From Paenibacillus sp. HWE-109 (GTDB lineage: Bacteria; Bacillota; Bacilli; Paenibacillales; NBRC-103111), in the NCBI RefSeq assembly GCF_022163125.1, contig NZ_CP091881.1:7800501-7864500 (forward strand): DNA of 64,000 nt, given 5' to 3'. The position numbers were made by a program, and so were the translations under genes. Below are positions 1-9,054 of this stretch, piece by piece (the first letter of the stretch is position 1; each line of letters begins with the position of its first letter). The notes beneath the pieces are model-generated. The model saw only the letters and a program-made list of their open reading frames with translations. It was not told where the DNA came from and ran no database searches.

Positions 1-95
1 GATCGGAGCAAGGGGAGTCGATCCCCAAAGGGGCGAAGGTAATTATCCTGCACGTAAACAAAGGCGTTGCTACGGTCACCAGATTTTCTGATTAG
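1..95 (+). CDS. NfeD-like protein, C-terminal fragment
   Basis: Only the last 30 codons are in the window; the frame begins at base 3 and ends with TAG at 93-95. The readable tail has the pattern G-E-S-I-P-K-G-A-K-V followed by alternating hydrophobic residues, which fits the C-terminal OB-fold (beta-barrel) of NfeD/YuaF proteins. These are membrane partners of flotillins, and the next gene, 39 bp downstream in the same direction, is a flotillin. That neighbour is the main support. The rest of the gene lies upstream of the window. Confidence 0.6.
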   Translation, partial: SEQGESIPKGAKVIILHVNKGVATVTRFSD

Positions 96-134
96 GTTAG
101 CTAAGAATTTAGACAAACTGGAGGTAATTCATTT

Positions 135-1580
135 ATGCTGACGATTCTGTATACGGTTGTTGCGATTGTGCTTGTCGTTTTTATCTTACTAGCTTCGATT
201 GTTAGAGCCTACAAAAAAGTACCGCCGAATGAAGCGATGATCGTGTTTGGTTTGGGCGGCAAAAGAGTCGTACAGGGCGGAGGGACCTTCGTCATTCCTG
301 GATTCCAGAGCTTCAAGACGATTTCTATGATGCTGATGAGCTTCGATGTGAAGCCGGATCAGCCGATGTTCTCTCAGCAAGGCATACGCCTGAAAATTGA
401 AGCCGTAGCGCAGATCAAAATTCAAAGCGATCCTGTGGCAATTGGAACGGCCTCTGAACAGTTTCTAGATCACACGCTGCTCGAGCGGGAAATGATGATT
501 CTGCATTCTGTAGAAGGACATCTGCGGGGGCTGGTCGGGCAGTTGACCGTCGAAGCGATTCTGAAGAATCCGGACGAGTTAAACAGTAAGATGAGGGAAA
601 CGTGCTCGGAGGATTTGGATAAAATGGGGCTGAGCCTTATATCCTTCGTACTCAAGCGGGTCGCGGACGATCAAGGCTACATCGAGAACTTGGGCGTGCC
701 CGAGGTCGAACGCATTCGCAAAAGCGCCAGCATTGCCCGAGCTGAAGTCGAGCGGGATATTCAGATCCGTCAGGCGGATACCGAGAAGGAATCCGCCATT
801 CGCAGAGCAGAAGCGCATCAGCTTAAGATCGAAGCGGAGAGCGCCGCATCCGCCAAGGAAGCGCAGTATCGCAAAGAGCTCAGCATGAAGGAAGCGGAGT
901 TCAAGCAAGAGACGACGAGCCGTCAGGCGGAAGCGGATTTGGCTTATGAATTGAAGCAGAAGCAAATTCAGCAATCTCTCGTGACGGAGCAGGTGAAGAT
1001 TCGGCAGATGGAAGCCGAAGCGAACAAGACGGTTCGGCAGATTGAAGTTGAGCTGAAGCAGAAGGAACTCGAAGCATCGGTCATTAAGCCGGCCGAAGCG
1101 GAGAAGCTGGCGGCCATTATGCGCGCTGAGGTGAACAAGCAGCGGCAAATTCTTGAAGCCGAGGCGGAAGCGGAGTCGACGCGCAAACGTGGCCAAGCGA
1201 CGGCCGAGGCCGAGCTTGCCAAAGGGAAGGCGAACGCGGAAGTCGTTCGCTTGGCGGGGCTTGCGGAAGCGGAGGCATTGGAGAAGAAAGCCGAAGCCTA
1301 TAAGCAGTACACGCAAGCAGCCGTCACCGTGGAAATCTTGCGCATTCTGCCGGAATTGGCGGAGAAAATTGCGGCTCCATTAAGCAACGTGGATAAGATA
1401 ACGGTGATCTCGCAAGATGGCGCCACGTCAGGCGTCAACCGCATCACAGGCGACATTGCCAAGATGATCGCCCAAGTGCCGGAGATTACCCAGACGCTCA
1501 CGGGCCAAAGCGTGACCGATCTCGCTCGCGCTTTCTTGGGGAAAGATATCGAACCTTTGGTTAGCAAGGAAAGTGAATAA
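135..1580 (+). CDS. floT: Flotillin-family membrane scaffold protein FloT (YuaG)
   Basis: A 481-residue protein. It has an N-terminal hydrophobic segment (about residues 3-25), an SPFH/PHB domain (about 28-190), and a long Glu/Ala/Lys/Arg-rich coiled coil (about 190-400) typical of the flotillin domain. A C-terminal region rich in Thr, Gln and Val follows. Flotillins oligomerise at the inner face of the membrane and organise functional membrane microdomains in Bacillus. The start is supported by GGAGGT about 9 nt upstream. It follows an NfeD-type gene, as in yuaF-yuaG of B. subtilis, and probably shares its transcript. Length is close to B. subtilis FloT (509 aa). Confidence 0.93.
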   Translation: MLTILYTVVAIVLVVFILLASIVRAYKKVPPNEAMIVFGLGGKRVVQGGGTFVIPGFQSFKTISMMLMSFDVKPDQPMFSQQGIRLKIEAVAQIKIQSDPVAIGTASEQFLDHTLLEREMMILHSVEGHLRGLVGQLTVEAILKNPDELNSKMRETCSEDLDKMGLSLISFVLKRVADDQGYIENLGVPEVERIRKSASIARAEVERDIQIRQADTEKESAIRRAEAHQLKIEAESAASAKEAQYRKELSMKEAEFKQETTSRQAEADLAYELKQKQIQQSLVTEQVKIRQMEAEANKTVRQIEVELKQKELEASVIKPAEAEKLAAIMRAEVNKQRQILEAEAEAESTRKRGQATAEAELAKGKANAEVVRLAGLAEAEALEKKAEAYKQYTQAAVTVEILRILPELAEKIAAPLSNVDKITVISQDGATSGVNRITGDIAKMIAQVPEITQTLTGQSVTDLARAFLGKDIEPLVSKESE

Positions 1581-1596
1581 TAAGCATCGTAAATGT

Positions 1597-1627
1597 CTTC
1601 AGCCCAATGGGCTGAGGATTTTTTTGT
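1597..1627 (+). terminator. Rho-independent terminator after floT
   Basis: A 9-bp stem (1597-1605 with 1609-1617, one G-U pair), 3-nt loop, followed by a T-rich run. It lies 16 bp after the floT stop. Confidence 0.85.
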
Positions 1628-1735
1628 TAGAAAAGAGTTAAGTTTGAAGCGGGATTTGTCGAATTACGCTACAATAGGACATATCGATGGCTAAGCGGAA
1701 ATGCTTGTTAGTTGGACAGAAATGAGGAAGACATC

Positions 1736-3220
1736 ATGCAGATTTACAAGAAGTTCTTACTTGATTTAATTCGTAATTACATCATTGGTTCCGGAGTAGC
1801 TGTCATCGTAGTTGGCGGCGTCATTATATCTACAACGCTTACCATTTCAGATGTAGAGATGGTTCGCATCTTTTTCATTATGATCAGTTCCTTATGCGTG
1901 ATGATGTATGCCGAATTCCTCATGTTTCGCAGGCATATGAAGCCTATCCGGATGATGCTGGAGCAGGAGAAGCCCGACATTGCAACGATCCGTGAAGCTT
2001 ATTTGCAAACCCACCGCTTTCCGGCGCTTTCTGTGAAACGGATTCTGGGGCCTCACTTCCTGGGACTTTCGATACCTGCGATAGCGATGGCTAGTTCCGC
2101 AATTGCCATGGGGTGGCTGTCGCTGCCAGCCTATTACATCGGGCTTGCCGGCATAGGCGCGATTCTTATTGCGAGTATGCATGCTTTACTTGAATTTTTC
2201 TCGACGGCGCAGGCCATTAGAGCTGTGCTTGTGCATATCCGTCAAGTAGGTCAGCGCTTGCACGGCGAAGATGTTTCTTTGGACGGGCGCGTGATTGTTT
2301 CGATACAGCGGAAGTTTCAGCTTAGCGCGTTCTTGATTGGCACGATGCCGCTCTTCCTTTTTAGTTTGGCGACGCAAATTCGTCTGATTTCACATTCATC
2401 GGATTTGACCGCGGATTATTGGAAATGGGCGGGCATTATTCTGCTGCTCGGTGTCGGCTTCTCCTCCTTGGGAGCCAGAATGCTGACCAGAGATATTCAA
2501 CAGCCGATCAGCGATTTGCACAGAGCGATGAAGGAAGTCCAAGCCGGAGATCTTCAGGTAAGAGCTTCCGATTTATACTCCGATGAATTTTCACGGCTCG
2601 TTGCAGGTTTTAATCACATGGTCAAAGGGCTTGAAGCCCGCGAACAGATGAATAATCAGCTGCTGCAAAGCTATTACGCGACGCTTGCGGCCGCGCTCGA
2701 TGCCAGAGATGCTTATACCGCGGGCCATTCGACGCGCGTTGCCCAATACTCGCTGATGATCGGACGGGCTGTTGCTTTGAGTGAAACGGAGCTGGATCTT
2801 CTGAATAAGACCGCGCTGCTCCATGATATTGGCAAAATCGGCGTGAGAGATGATGTTCTCCTCAAAGAAAGCCGGCTAACGGATGAGGAGTTCGAGAAGA
2901 TCAAGCTTCATCCTGTCCTCGGGGAGTCGATTCTCAAACAGATCGAACCAGCTGAAGCGATGGCGCCTCTGCTGCCCGGCGTGCGCTCGCACCATGAGCG
3001 CTATGATGGCAAGGGATATCCGGACGGCCTGCAGGGCCAGGATATCCCGGAGTTCGGCCGCATCATCGCTGTGGCGGATGCGTTCGATGCCATGACTTCC
3101 GATCGTCCGTATCGGAAGGGGATGGCGGTCGAGAAGGCGCTAGCCATTCTCGCAGACGGCAAGGGGACCCAGTGGGATCCCCGGTTTGCGCAGGCTTTTA
3201 TGGATGTTTATAAGCCATAG
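1736..3220 (+). CDS. Membrane HD-GYP domain protein, probable cyclic-di-GMP phosphodiesterase
   Basis: The N-terminal half has about six hydrophobic segments. A HAMP-like linker follows (about residues 247-302), then a C-terminal HD-GYP domain. That domain shows the metal-binding His-Asp pair at about 363-364 (LLHDIGKIG), the SHHERYDGKGYPDG segment at about 418-431 and the DAFDAMTSDRPYR motif. HD-GYP enzymes hydrolyse c-di-GMP, so this is probably a membrane-sensor phosphodiesterase. The ATG at 1736 is preferred because GAGGAAG sits 5 nt upstream; an in-frame TTG at 1712 has no such site. It is monocistronic, between two terminators. The window also encodes a GGDEF and a PilZ protein. Confidence 0.9.
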   Translation: MQIYKKFLLDLIRNYIIGSGVAVIVVGGVIISTTLTISDVEMVRIFFIMISSLCVMMYAEFLMFRRHMKPIRMMLEQEKPDIATIREAYLQTHRFPALSVKRILGPHFLGLSIPAIAMASSAIAMGWLSLPAYYIGLAGIGAILIASMHALLEFFSTAQAIRAVLVHIRQVGQRLHGEDVSLDGRVIVSIQRKFQLSAFLIGTMPLFLFSLATQIRLISHSSDLTADYWKWAGIILLLGVGFSSLGARMLTRDIQQPISDLHRAMKEVQAGDLQVRASDLYSDEFSRLVAGFNHMVKGLEAREQMNNQLLQSYYATLAAALDARDAYTAGHSTRVAQYSLMIGRAVALSETELDLLNKTALLHDIGKIGVRDDVLLKESRLTDEEFEKIKLHPVLGESILKQIEPAEAMAPLLPGVRSHHERYDGKGYPDGLQGQDIPEFGRIIAVADAFDAMTSDRPYRKGMAVEKALAILADGKGTQWDPRFAQAFMDVYKP

Positions 3221-3233
3221 GGGCGAGTACTTC

Positions 3234-3283
3234 GCAAAAAGGCTGCCCACCAGGTTGAAAACCCTGTAGGCAGCCTTTTTGCG
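3234..3283. terminator. Bidirectional terminator
   Basis: The long inverted repeat GCAAAAAGGCTGCC ... GGCAGCCTTTTTGC serves both the HD-GYP gene (+) and the anti-sigma gene (-). Its interior (CAGGTTGAAAACCCTG) closely resembles the hairpin at 15259-15305, so it belongs to the GGCTGCCC hairpin class. Confidence 0.9.
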
Positions 3284-3288
3284 TAGCG

Positions 3289-4587
3289 TTATTGCTCGGT
3301 CAGATGGCCTCGAGTTGCCGTATTATCCGATAAATAACGGCCGACTTTATCGATCCATTCCTGTACGTAGTGATCCGTCGCCCATTGTGCCATGACGAGC
3401 TGTTCGCCCGGCTGCAGGTCTACGGATAACTGTGGGGCATTCCCTGGTGCTTGCGCGAAGGGATAGAAATTCAGCTTGCTCTGCTCGAAGATGACGAGCA
3501 TGTCGTTCATCGGCGATGTTAAGACATCAGTCGCTTGCGGCCAGGACGCTTGGATGTCGCTCCATGAACAGCAGATTTCGTCGTGATTGACCACTTTGTC
3601 CGGCAGTTCGCGAGGGAAATCGTGCAGTAAGTAGCTGTCCGGTGCGGTGCTTCCGGCGCGCGGCGTTTCGGCAATTTTGCCGACCCAGCGGCCAGGTTCT
3701 CGTTGAACGGTCCAGCTTTGGCCGGAAATTTCAGTGGTAGGAGCGGCTGGGCCGCTTCGCACATTGGTAAATACATTGTTCAGGCTTGTGCCGTATAAAT
3801 CGGTTATAGACACATGATTCTTGTCTACTGTCTTGTTATAGAACTGTAAGGTATGCCCTTCTTTCAGTTGTGGGAGCGTGCGCACCCAGACGCGATCGGC
3901 TTGATAAGGCGCAGAGCCACGCAGCACTTGTTCGGATTCGGCGATGGACACATATTGATTCCCTGCAAATAACAGTGTTTCTACCCGATTCAAATGTTCT
4001 TCGGGTTGATCAATGAACGTTTCCGGTTTCACAGGCTGGTCCGCCAAATGAGCAGATAAGTAGCGGAATTCATCTGTTTTCGTTTGATGGACGAGGGAAT
4101 CGATCTTCCAGAAATTCTGCTTGTAGGGCATTAGAATACCTGGGCCCTCTGATGTTTTCTGCAACTGTCCGCGCACAGGGGCGATCAGCATGGTTCGGTA
4201 GGTGCTGTAAGGCAATCCTTTGGCAGAGCCTGCTGTCGCACTGACAGTAGGAGGATGCTCCGTCCTTAAACCGATCAAGAGTGCCGTGCTGATCGGAGAC
4301 GGGGCGGAGCTAACGGATGCCGTCGTCATGATCGTGGCGTCCTGCGCAGGAGCTGCGTCGCTCTGTGTATGAATGCTGCTCCATGGAAAAAGGAGTAACG
4401 CTGCAGCGATAGCCCCCACTCCAGCGAAGCAAAGCAAGGGTTTTACCTTAGGTCTTGCACGTTCCTTGCGTTCAATCGCTTCCTCGATGTTGCGTTGAAG
4501 CTTGGAAGTAAAGCCGGGCTGCTCAAGCGGTCCTGATTCCAACTCCTTATGTAAGTCATCCGGATCAGGATTGTTCAAGCGCTTCAC
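3289..4587 (-). CDS. Putative membrane anti-sigma factor
   Basis: A 432-residue protein with about 48 cytoplasmic residues, one transmembrane segment (about 48-69) and a ~360-residue extracytoplasmic part that I do not recognise. No zinc-binding HxxxCxxC anti-sigma motif is visible. The role is inferred from topology and position: its start overlaps the end of the ECF sigma gene by 23 bp, which suggests translational coupling. It would hold the sigma factor at the membrane and release it on an envelope signal. The annotated start is GTG; a TTG at 4578 lies at a better distance (10 nt) from AAGGAG. Confidence 0.7.
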   Translation of the reverse strand: MKRLNNPDPDDLHKELESGPLEQPGFTSKLQRNIEEAIERKERARPKVKPLLCFAGVGAIAAALLLFPWSSIHTQSDAAPAQDATIMTTASVSSAPSPISTALLIGLRTEHPPTVSATAGSAKGLPYSTYRTMLIAPVRGQLQKTSEGPGILMPYKQNFWKIDSLVHQTKTDEFRYLSAHLADQPVKPETFIDQPEEHLNRVETLLFAGNQYVSIAESEQVLRGSAPYQADRVWVRTLPQLKEGHTLQFYNKTVDKNHVSITDLYGTSLNNVFTNVRSGPAAPTTEISGQSWTVQREPGRWVGKIAETPRAGSTAPDSYLLHDFPRELPDKVVNHDEICCSWSDIQASWPQATDVLTSPMNDMLVIFEQSKLNFYPFAQAPGNAPQLSVDLQPGEQLVMAQWATDHYVQEWIDKVGRYLSDNTATRGHLTEQ

Positions 4588-5131
4588 GCTCCTTCAAACT
4601 GATCACCTTGAGTCTGGCATGGTGAAGTCGGGATTTAACGGTTCCCTCCGAGATCTTGAGTATAGCGGCCATTTCTTTGGTCGTGAGCTGATGATGAGCA
4701 TGCAAAATCAGAATTTCTCTATATTTCGGTGGCAGAGAAATCACTTTTTTCCATATATCACTCGCATATAGTTTCTCCATAGCCTCGGTTTCTGCCGAGT
4801 TGGTTGTGCCTGCGGATTGAATGAAGCCGACAAGCGTAACTTTGCGCCAGAATGCTTTACGTAGATAGTCGTAAGTCGTATTGCGGGTAATCGTTAATAG
4901 CCAGGTTTTCACCGAGGCTTCACCGCGGAATGTGGTAAGATTGCGATAAACTTTTAGGAAAGCATCTTGTGTAATATCATCGGCTAAATCCGAGTTTCGA
5001 CAAATACTGAACGCATAATTCCATACGTCATTGCCGTAGGCTTCCATTAAATTGCGAAGGATTGCTTTCTCATCCGTTGTTTCGGATACGTACTTTAAAT
5101 AATCAAACACATGGACACCGGTCGTCTCCAT
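4565..5131 (-). CDS. ECF-family RNA polymerase sigma factor
   Basis: A 188-residue sigma-70-family protein. Region 2 includes DLADDITQDAFLKVYRNL followed by F-R-G-E-A-S-V-K-T-W-L. Region 4 has the helix-turn-helix TTKEMAAILKISEGTVKSRL near the C-terminus. Region 3 is absent, as in extracytoplasmic-function sigma factors. The start METTGVHVF at 5131 is preferred because AGAGGTGAGAG lies just upstream; an upstream in-frame start would add 19 unusual residues. The co-directional overlapping membrane gene is the likely anti-sigma factor. The regulon is not identifiable from this window. Confidence 0.92.
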   Translation of the reverse strand: METTGVHVFDYLKYVSETTDEKAILRNLMEAYGNDVWNYAFSICRNSDLADDITQDAFLKVYRNLTTFRGEASVKTWLLTITRNTTYDYLRKAFWRKVTLVGFIQSAGTTNSAETEAMEKLYASDIWKKVISLPPKYREILILHAHHQLTTKEMAAILKISEGTVKSRLHHARLKVISLKEREALEQS

Positions 5132-5378
5132 TCTCTCACCTCTCTGAATTAGACGCTTCAAGTGCAATAAAAGTTTGAAAAAAAACAAAAAAAATTCGGG
5201 TATTTTTGCGTATGTTTATATCATTCGGGAGCAGGCCGGCATATGGGTCGGAACTTGCGGCGTTGTTGGGAATTGGCAGAGGTCGAATGGTGGAGGAATT
5301 TCACTGCATGGAAGAGAATAAGAGAGATAACTTCTTTATCTGGGCTATAGGGTTCGGAGTTGTTGAGAAGAATCTACG

Positions 5379-7118
5379 ATGAGTGGCAAAGGTGGTGGGC
5401 TTGTGGTTGCTTTTCTAAATTCGATTCGTTTTAAATTTCTAATTAGTTTCATTGCCTTGATCTTGTTGTTTATGGTATCAGCCGGTCTTTCTTATCGCAT
5501 GGTGTCCTCTACGAAAATAAGTATGAATGAACAAACAACAAGTATGACGAATGAGAAGCTGGCTGAATCTTTAAAAGGGATGGTCGGTATTCTCTATAGC
5601 AATCAGGCGGATTTGATTATTAATAATAATAAAGAGGTTATTGACGAGTATAAGGCCAATACCCCGCCATTTTTCGACATGGTAGATCGCGTAGCAGCCT
5701 CAGCTCGAACCGATGAGGAAGGTCAGTGGGTTGGAGAGATTAAGAAGCAAAGTCTGCTGTATGTTGCGATGTTCGATAAAGTTGTTGCGATCTATAATAA
5801 TCAGAACAACTACACCGCCCAGCAATTAAAGGCAGAATATAAAAAGGTAGATGATGAGACGGATGAGGCTAAAAATAGTATTTATGCGCTGACGGACAAG
5901 TTGATCATCTCGTATGATAAATCGAATGATGCCGCTGAAAATCAGCTGAATAACAGTATGTCACAGTTGGTTCTTACGCTCCTTATATCTAGTATAGCTG
6001 TTGTCATTATTGGTTTGGTATTGGCTTTCACGTTAGAGCGGATGATTACCAAACCCATCACGAGAGCGGCTGGATTCCTGCGTCGTGTTGCTGTTGGGGA
6101 TTTGACTTCACGCTTGGAAGGAAAGATGAGCAAAGATGAGACGGGGCAATTGATGGATGCCTGCAATATCATGGTTGATCAGTTGAGAACCCTGCTTCAT
6201 CAAGCAACAAGGAATGCCGATTCTGTTCAACAATCCGGGGATCAATTAGGTACCCAAGCTCGCCGAACGATCGTGGCAACAAGTGAAATTGCACAAGCTA
6301 TACACGTGGTTGCGGAGGGAAATGCGGCGCAGGATCAAGGGGCAGCGGAAAGCGCCCGTGCCATGGAAGAGATGGCGTCAGGTATCCAGCGGATGGCAGA
6401 ATCATCGGCAACGGTAGCAGCAGCTTCTGTGGAGGCCAAGGAAGATGCCGAACAGGGCCATATCGTTATTGGGCAATCGATCCAGCAAATGCTGCGAATC
6501 GAGTCGTCTGTGGAGGCTTCGACACAAATCATAGATCGTGTAGGAGACAGATCGCGGGAAATTCATCAGATCGTCGAGGTTATTACCGGCATTGCCTCGC
6601 AAACGAATTTACTTGCACTTAATGCTTCTATTGAAGCGGCAAGAGCGGGTGAACACGGCAAAGGATTTGCGGTGGTAGCTTCAGAGGTGAGGAAGCTCGC
6701 CGAGCAGTCCTTGCAGTCGACGTCACAAATTCATGCGATCATGAAAGGAATACAAGACGATGCGGGCGCATCCGTATCCTCGATGTATGAGGTTAGGGCA
6801 GAGGTACAGCAAGGTGTGAATCTGATGAAACAATCCGGGGATATGTTTGACGGTATTAGGCATGCAGTATCGCATATTTCAGATCAGGTGCAGGACTTAT
6901 CAGCGGTTACGGAAGAAATGTCGGCCGGAGCCCAGGAAGTTGCCGCAACGATTGCTGATATGGCCGAGCAAGCCAAACAGTCCTCGCGGCAATCCCAAGC
7001 CATTGTGACCCATACGCAGGACCAACTCTTTGCGATGGAGGCGATAGATGGCTCCGTGGTTGATCTGACAGAGACGGCATCTGCCTTACAAAGAGTTGTG
7101 CAGCAATTTAAGATATAA
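5379..7118 (+). CDS. Methyl-accepting chemotaxis protein
   Basis: A 579-residue transmembrane receptor with TM1 (about residues 18-38), a helical extracellular sensor of about 160 residues, TM2 (about 198-218), a HAMP domain (about 219-272) and a long cytoplasmic signalling coiled coil. The conserved hairpin tip (GIASQTNLLALNASIEAARA region, about 395-440) binds CheA/CheW. The sensor resembles a four-helix bundle with no obvious ligand motif. A GTG at 5403, five nt after AAAGGTGGTG, is a credible alternative start and would remove the Gly-rich first eight residues. The 3' end overlaps the convergent gene by 11 bp with no terminator between them. Confidence 0.95.
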   Translation: MSGKGGGLVVAFLNSIRFKFLISFIALILLFMVSAGLSYRMVSSTKISMNEQTTSMTNEKLAESLKGMVGILYSNQADLIINNNKEVIDEYKANTPPFFDMVDRVAASARTDEEGQWVGEIKKQSLLYVAMFDKVVAIYNNQNNYTAQQLKAEYKKVDDETDEAKNSIYALTDKLIISYDKSNDAAENQLNNSMSQLVLTLLISSIAVVIIGLVLAFTLERMITKPITRAAGFLRRVAVGDLTSRLEGKMSKDETGQLMDACNIMVDQLRTLLHQATRNADSVQQSGDQLGTQARRTIVATSEIAQAIHVVAEGNAAQDQGAAESARAMEEMASGIQRMAESSATVAAASVEAKEDAEQGHIVIGQSIQQMLRIESSVEASTQIIDRVGDRSREIHQIVEVITGIASQTNLLALNASIEAARAGEHGKGFAVVASEVRKLAEQSLQSTSQIHAIMKGIQDDAGASVSSMYEVRAEVQQGVNLMKQSGDMFDGIRHAVSHISDQVQDLSAVTEEMSAGAQEVAATIADMAEQAKQSSRQSQAIVTHTQDQLFAMEAIDGSVVDLTETASALQRVVQQFKI

Positions 7119-8376
7119 CGGGGGGATGATTTGCAAGGCTTGCCATTTGACCAACCGTTAAAGCTTTGTACCGCCAAAAGGTTTCGGAAATAAGAGCAGC
7201 CTCCCGCTCATTATCGTACTGGACAAGAATAGTGACTTCGGGGAGTTTCTTGGCTTTAGCGGGCAAGCTGTGCTCGTTTTTGAATAACCGACTGATTCCA
7301 AACCCTAGCAAGAAGCCCCCTATTCCGGTTAGGAGTCCCCAGATAATGGGCCCCCATGCGAGGACAAAACCGGCGCTAATCCCAATCACACTGCATGCCG
7401 TAGCACTAGCCAAACCAATCTCCACGGACTTGGCTGTCCGATCGAACCGCTGATCCACGATATTAATGGATTTATCGGCATCAATATCCATGAGAACGGG
7501 GGTTATTCGGCTGCGAGAAATACCGTTATGTTCAAGTATGCTTAGAGCTTGTTCCAACTCAATGGAATGTTCAAAAGTACCTATCATCCACAAGGGGGGA
7601 TTGCCTCCGGTATTGTTAATGGATTGCGGGTTCGGTTGGAGATAATGATCCGTTAAGTAGTTCCTTTGCTCAAGGCGAAATAAGCGATTCTGTTCAATGG
7701 CACTCGTATAGGAATGGAAGATAGCCCCCCCTAGTACAGAGGGCATGAACATGAGCCACTGAGGATGCAGAATACTGGCCACGAGCCGGTTATTTCCTAA
7801 GATCAAAGCATGCAGCGCTTCATAAAAGTGGGAGAAGGTTATATAAATCCACCACCAGAAAACGCCATAAAAGCCAAGCCAAATATGTTTATTGTACAGA
7901 TGTCCGAGACCGGGGAAAATCAATGCGCATATGGCGGCAGTCAGGGGTCTTTTTTTCTCAAGGAATTGGATGCCTGTGGAACGCATCAGTTGTACAGGAA
8001 AGCGGGCGTTCTCTAAAATAGCTAATTCATAATGCTTATTTGTTTCAATCGCACAGCGATAACTATCCCAAATAGCAAAGAAATAAATAATCATATAACC
8101 GTATAGCCACAACGGATTAAGCACTTGCTTGGCCATGGAGAAATTGCCGGAAAAGGAATAGACCATGGCCAAATTGATAGATGCTAACGAATTGATGATG
8201 ACCTCGGAAAGGGTTAGAAGCACACCTACGGCATTTTTGTACATAAGCAGGTGACCAAATCCTGGAAAGGATGCCGACCACCAGGCAATGAGATAGGGAT
8301 TGCGCCGCTGAGTATAGATAATGTCAAACCTTCTTACAGAGGCCAGTCCCCATCGGGGGGCGGAATTTGCTGCCAT
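7108..8376 (-). CDS. Multi-pass membrane protein with duplicated PGxGHL segments and a YflT-like tail
   Basis: A 422-residue protein of unknown function. The N-terminal half holds two related membrane modules, each opening with a P-G-[FL]-G-H-L motif (about residues 33-40 and 150-158) followed by hydrophobic helices; this looks like an internal duplication. The C-terminal part (about 270-405) has an F-E-H-S-I-E-L-E-Q-A segment, a Gly-rich hydrophobic stretch of the kind seen in YflT-type general-stress proteins, and a beta-rich end. It is divergent from the gene at 8559 and convergent with the chemotaxis receptor. No catalytic motif is seen. Confidence 0.65.
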   Translation of the reverse strand: MAANSAPRWGLASVRRFDIIYTQRRNPYLIAWWSASFPGFGHLLMYKNAVGVLLTLSEVIINSLASINLAMVYSFSGNFSMAKQVLNPLWLYGYMIIYFFAIWDSYRCAIETNKHYELAILENARFPVQLMRSTGIQFLEKKRPLTAAICALIFPGLGHLYNKHIWLGFYGVFWWWIYITFSHFYEALHALILGNNRLVASILHPQWLMFMPSVLGGAIFHSYTSAIEQNRLFRLEQRNYLTDHYLQPNPQSINNTGGNPPLWMIGTFEHSIELEQALSILEHNGISRSRITPVLMDIDADKSINIVDQRFDRTAKSVEIGLASATACSVIGISAGFVLAWGPIIWGLLTGIGGFLLGFGISRLFKNEHSLPAKAKKLPEVTILVQYDNEREAALISETFWRYKALTVGQMASLANHPPVIS

Positions 8377-8558
8377 AATCTACCCATCCTTTTCGCTGCT
8401 GTACTCGTTTGAGGTAGTATGTAAATAAATGGTTTTTATTATGCGATAAGCTTGTTGAAAGTTTGCTAATGGAATGTCTTGACAATAAGAGGTCCTAACA
8501 CGCAATATGAAGATAGGACACTGCGTCAAGATCAGGTCCTTCAGAGAGGAAGAGCATC

Positions 8559-9008
8559 ATGAATTTCGTCGAGCATATCATGGATCACTTACGATCTGGA
8601 CAAGTTAACAATTATCCGCAGCCGATTGCATTGAATTTGGGCTTAGCTTACACGGTTAAACTCGAAGACAGAAAGACGAATCTAATTTGGCTGCCTTTCG
8701 AATATACGGGACTTGCTTATGTAGATACGGGGCAATTGGTCAATGTTCATCCCTACTATAGAGGTGTAATTATTGAAGATATTGAACTCTCACGCGGGTC
8801 GGATCTGCATAAACCGCAAACCGAAGAAGCGTTCATCAAAGCGATTTTCATCAAGAGCTGGGAGTTTCATCAGCTGCTGCAAAATGGGAAATACACGGAT
8901 TTGCAAGGGAATTCTGTGGATTTCTTGACGAAAATGTTATACATCGCAGATTGGCTGCGCTATTATAATTCGGCAATAACCGTTGGAGCGGGCAAGCGGC
9001 TCGGCTAA
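8559..9008 (+). CDS. Conserved hypothetical protein
   Basis: A 149-residue soluble protein not assigned to a family. It is rich in aromatic residues (WLPFEYTGLAYVD, HPYYRG, ADWLRYYNSA), has no signal peptide or membrane helix, and ends in a helical region. A good ribosome site (AGAGAGGAAGAG) precedes the ATG, a TTGACA element is present at 8479-8484, and a strong terminator follows, so it is probably a real single-gene unit. Confidence 0.6.
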   Translation: MNFVEHIMDHLRSGQVNNYPQPIALNLGLAYTVKLEDRKTNLIWLPFEYTGLAYVDTGQLVNVHPYYRGVIIEDIELSRGSDLHKPQTEEAFIKAIFIKSWEFHQLLQNGKYTDLQGNSVDFLTKMLYIADWLRYYNSAITVGAGKRLG

Positions 9009-9010
9009 CC

Positions 9011-9052
9011 AAGAAAAGGACCAACCTTCGTGTGAAGGTTGGTCCTTTTCTT
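9011..9052. terminator. Bidirectional terminator
   Basis: A perfect 19-bp inverted repeat (9011-9029 and 9034-9052) with a GTGT loop, beginning AAGAAAAGGACC and ending GGTCCTTTTCTT. It serves convergent genes on both sides. Confidence 0.93.
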
Positions 9053-9054
9053 GC

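Noticed and set aside
579..1316. Long open frame (245 codons) antisense to floT
   Set aside because: It mirrors the Glu/Ala/Lys-rich coiled-coil codons of floT, has Leu/Arg/Phe-rich low-complexity composition and no ribosome site. It is a shadow of floT.
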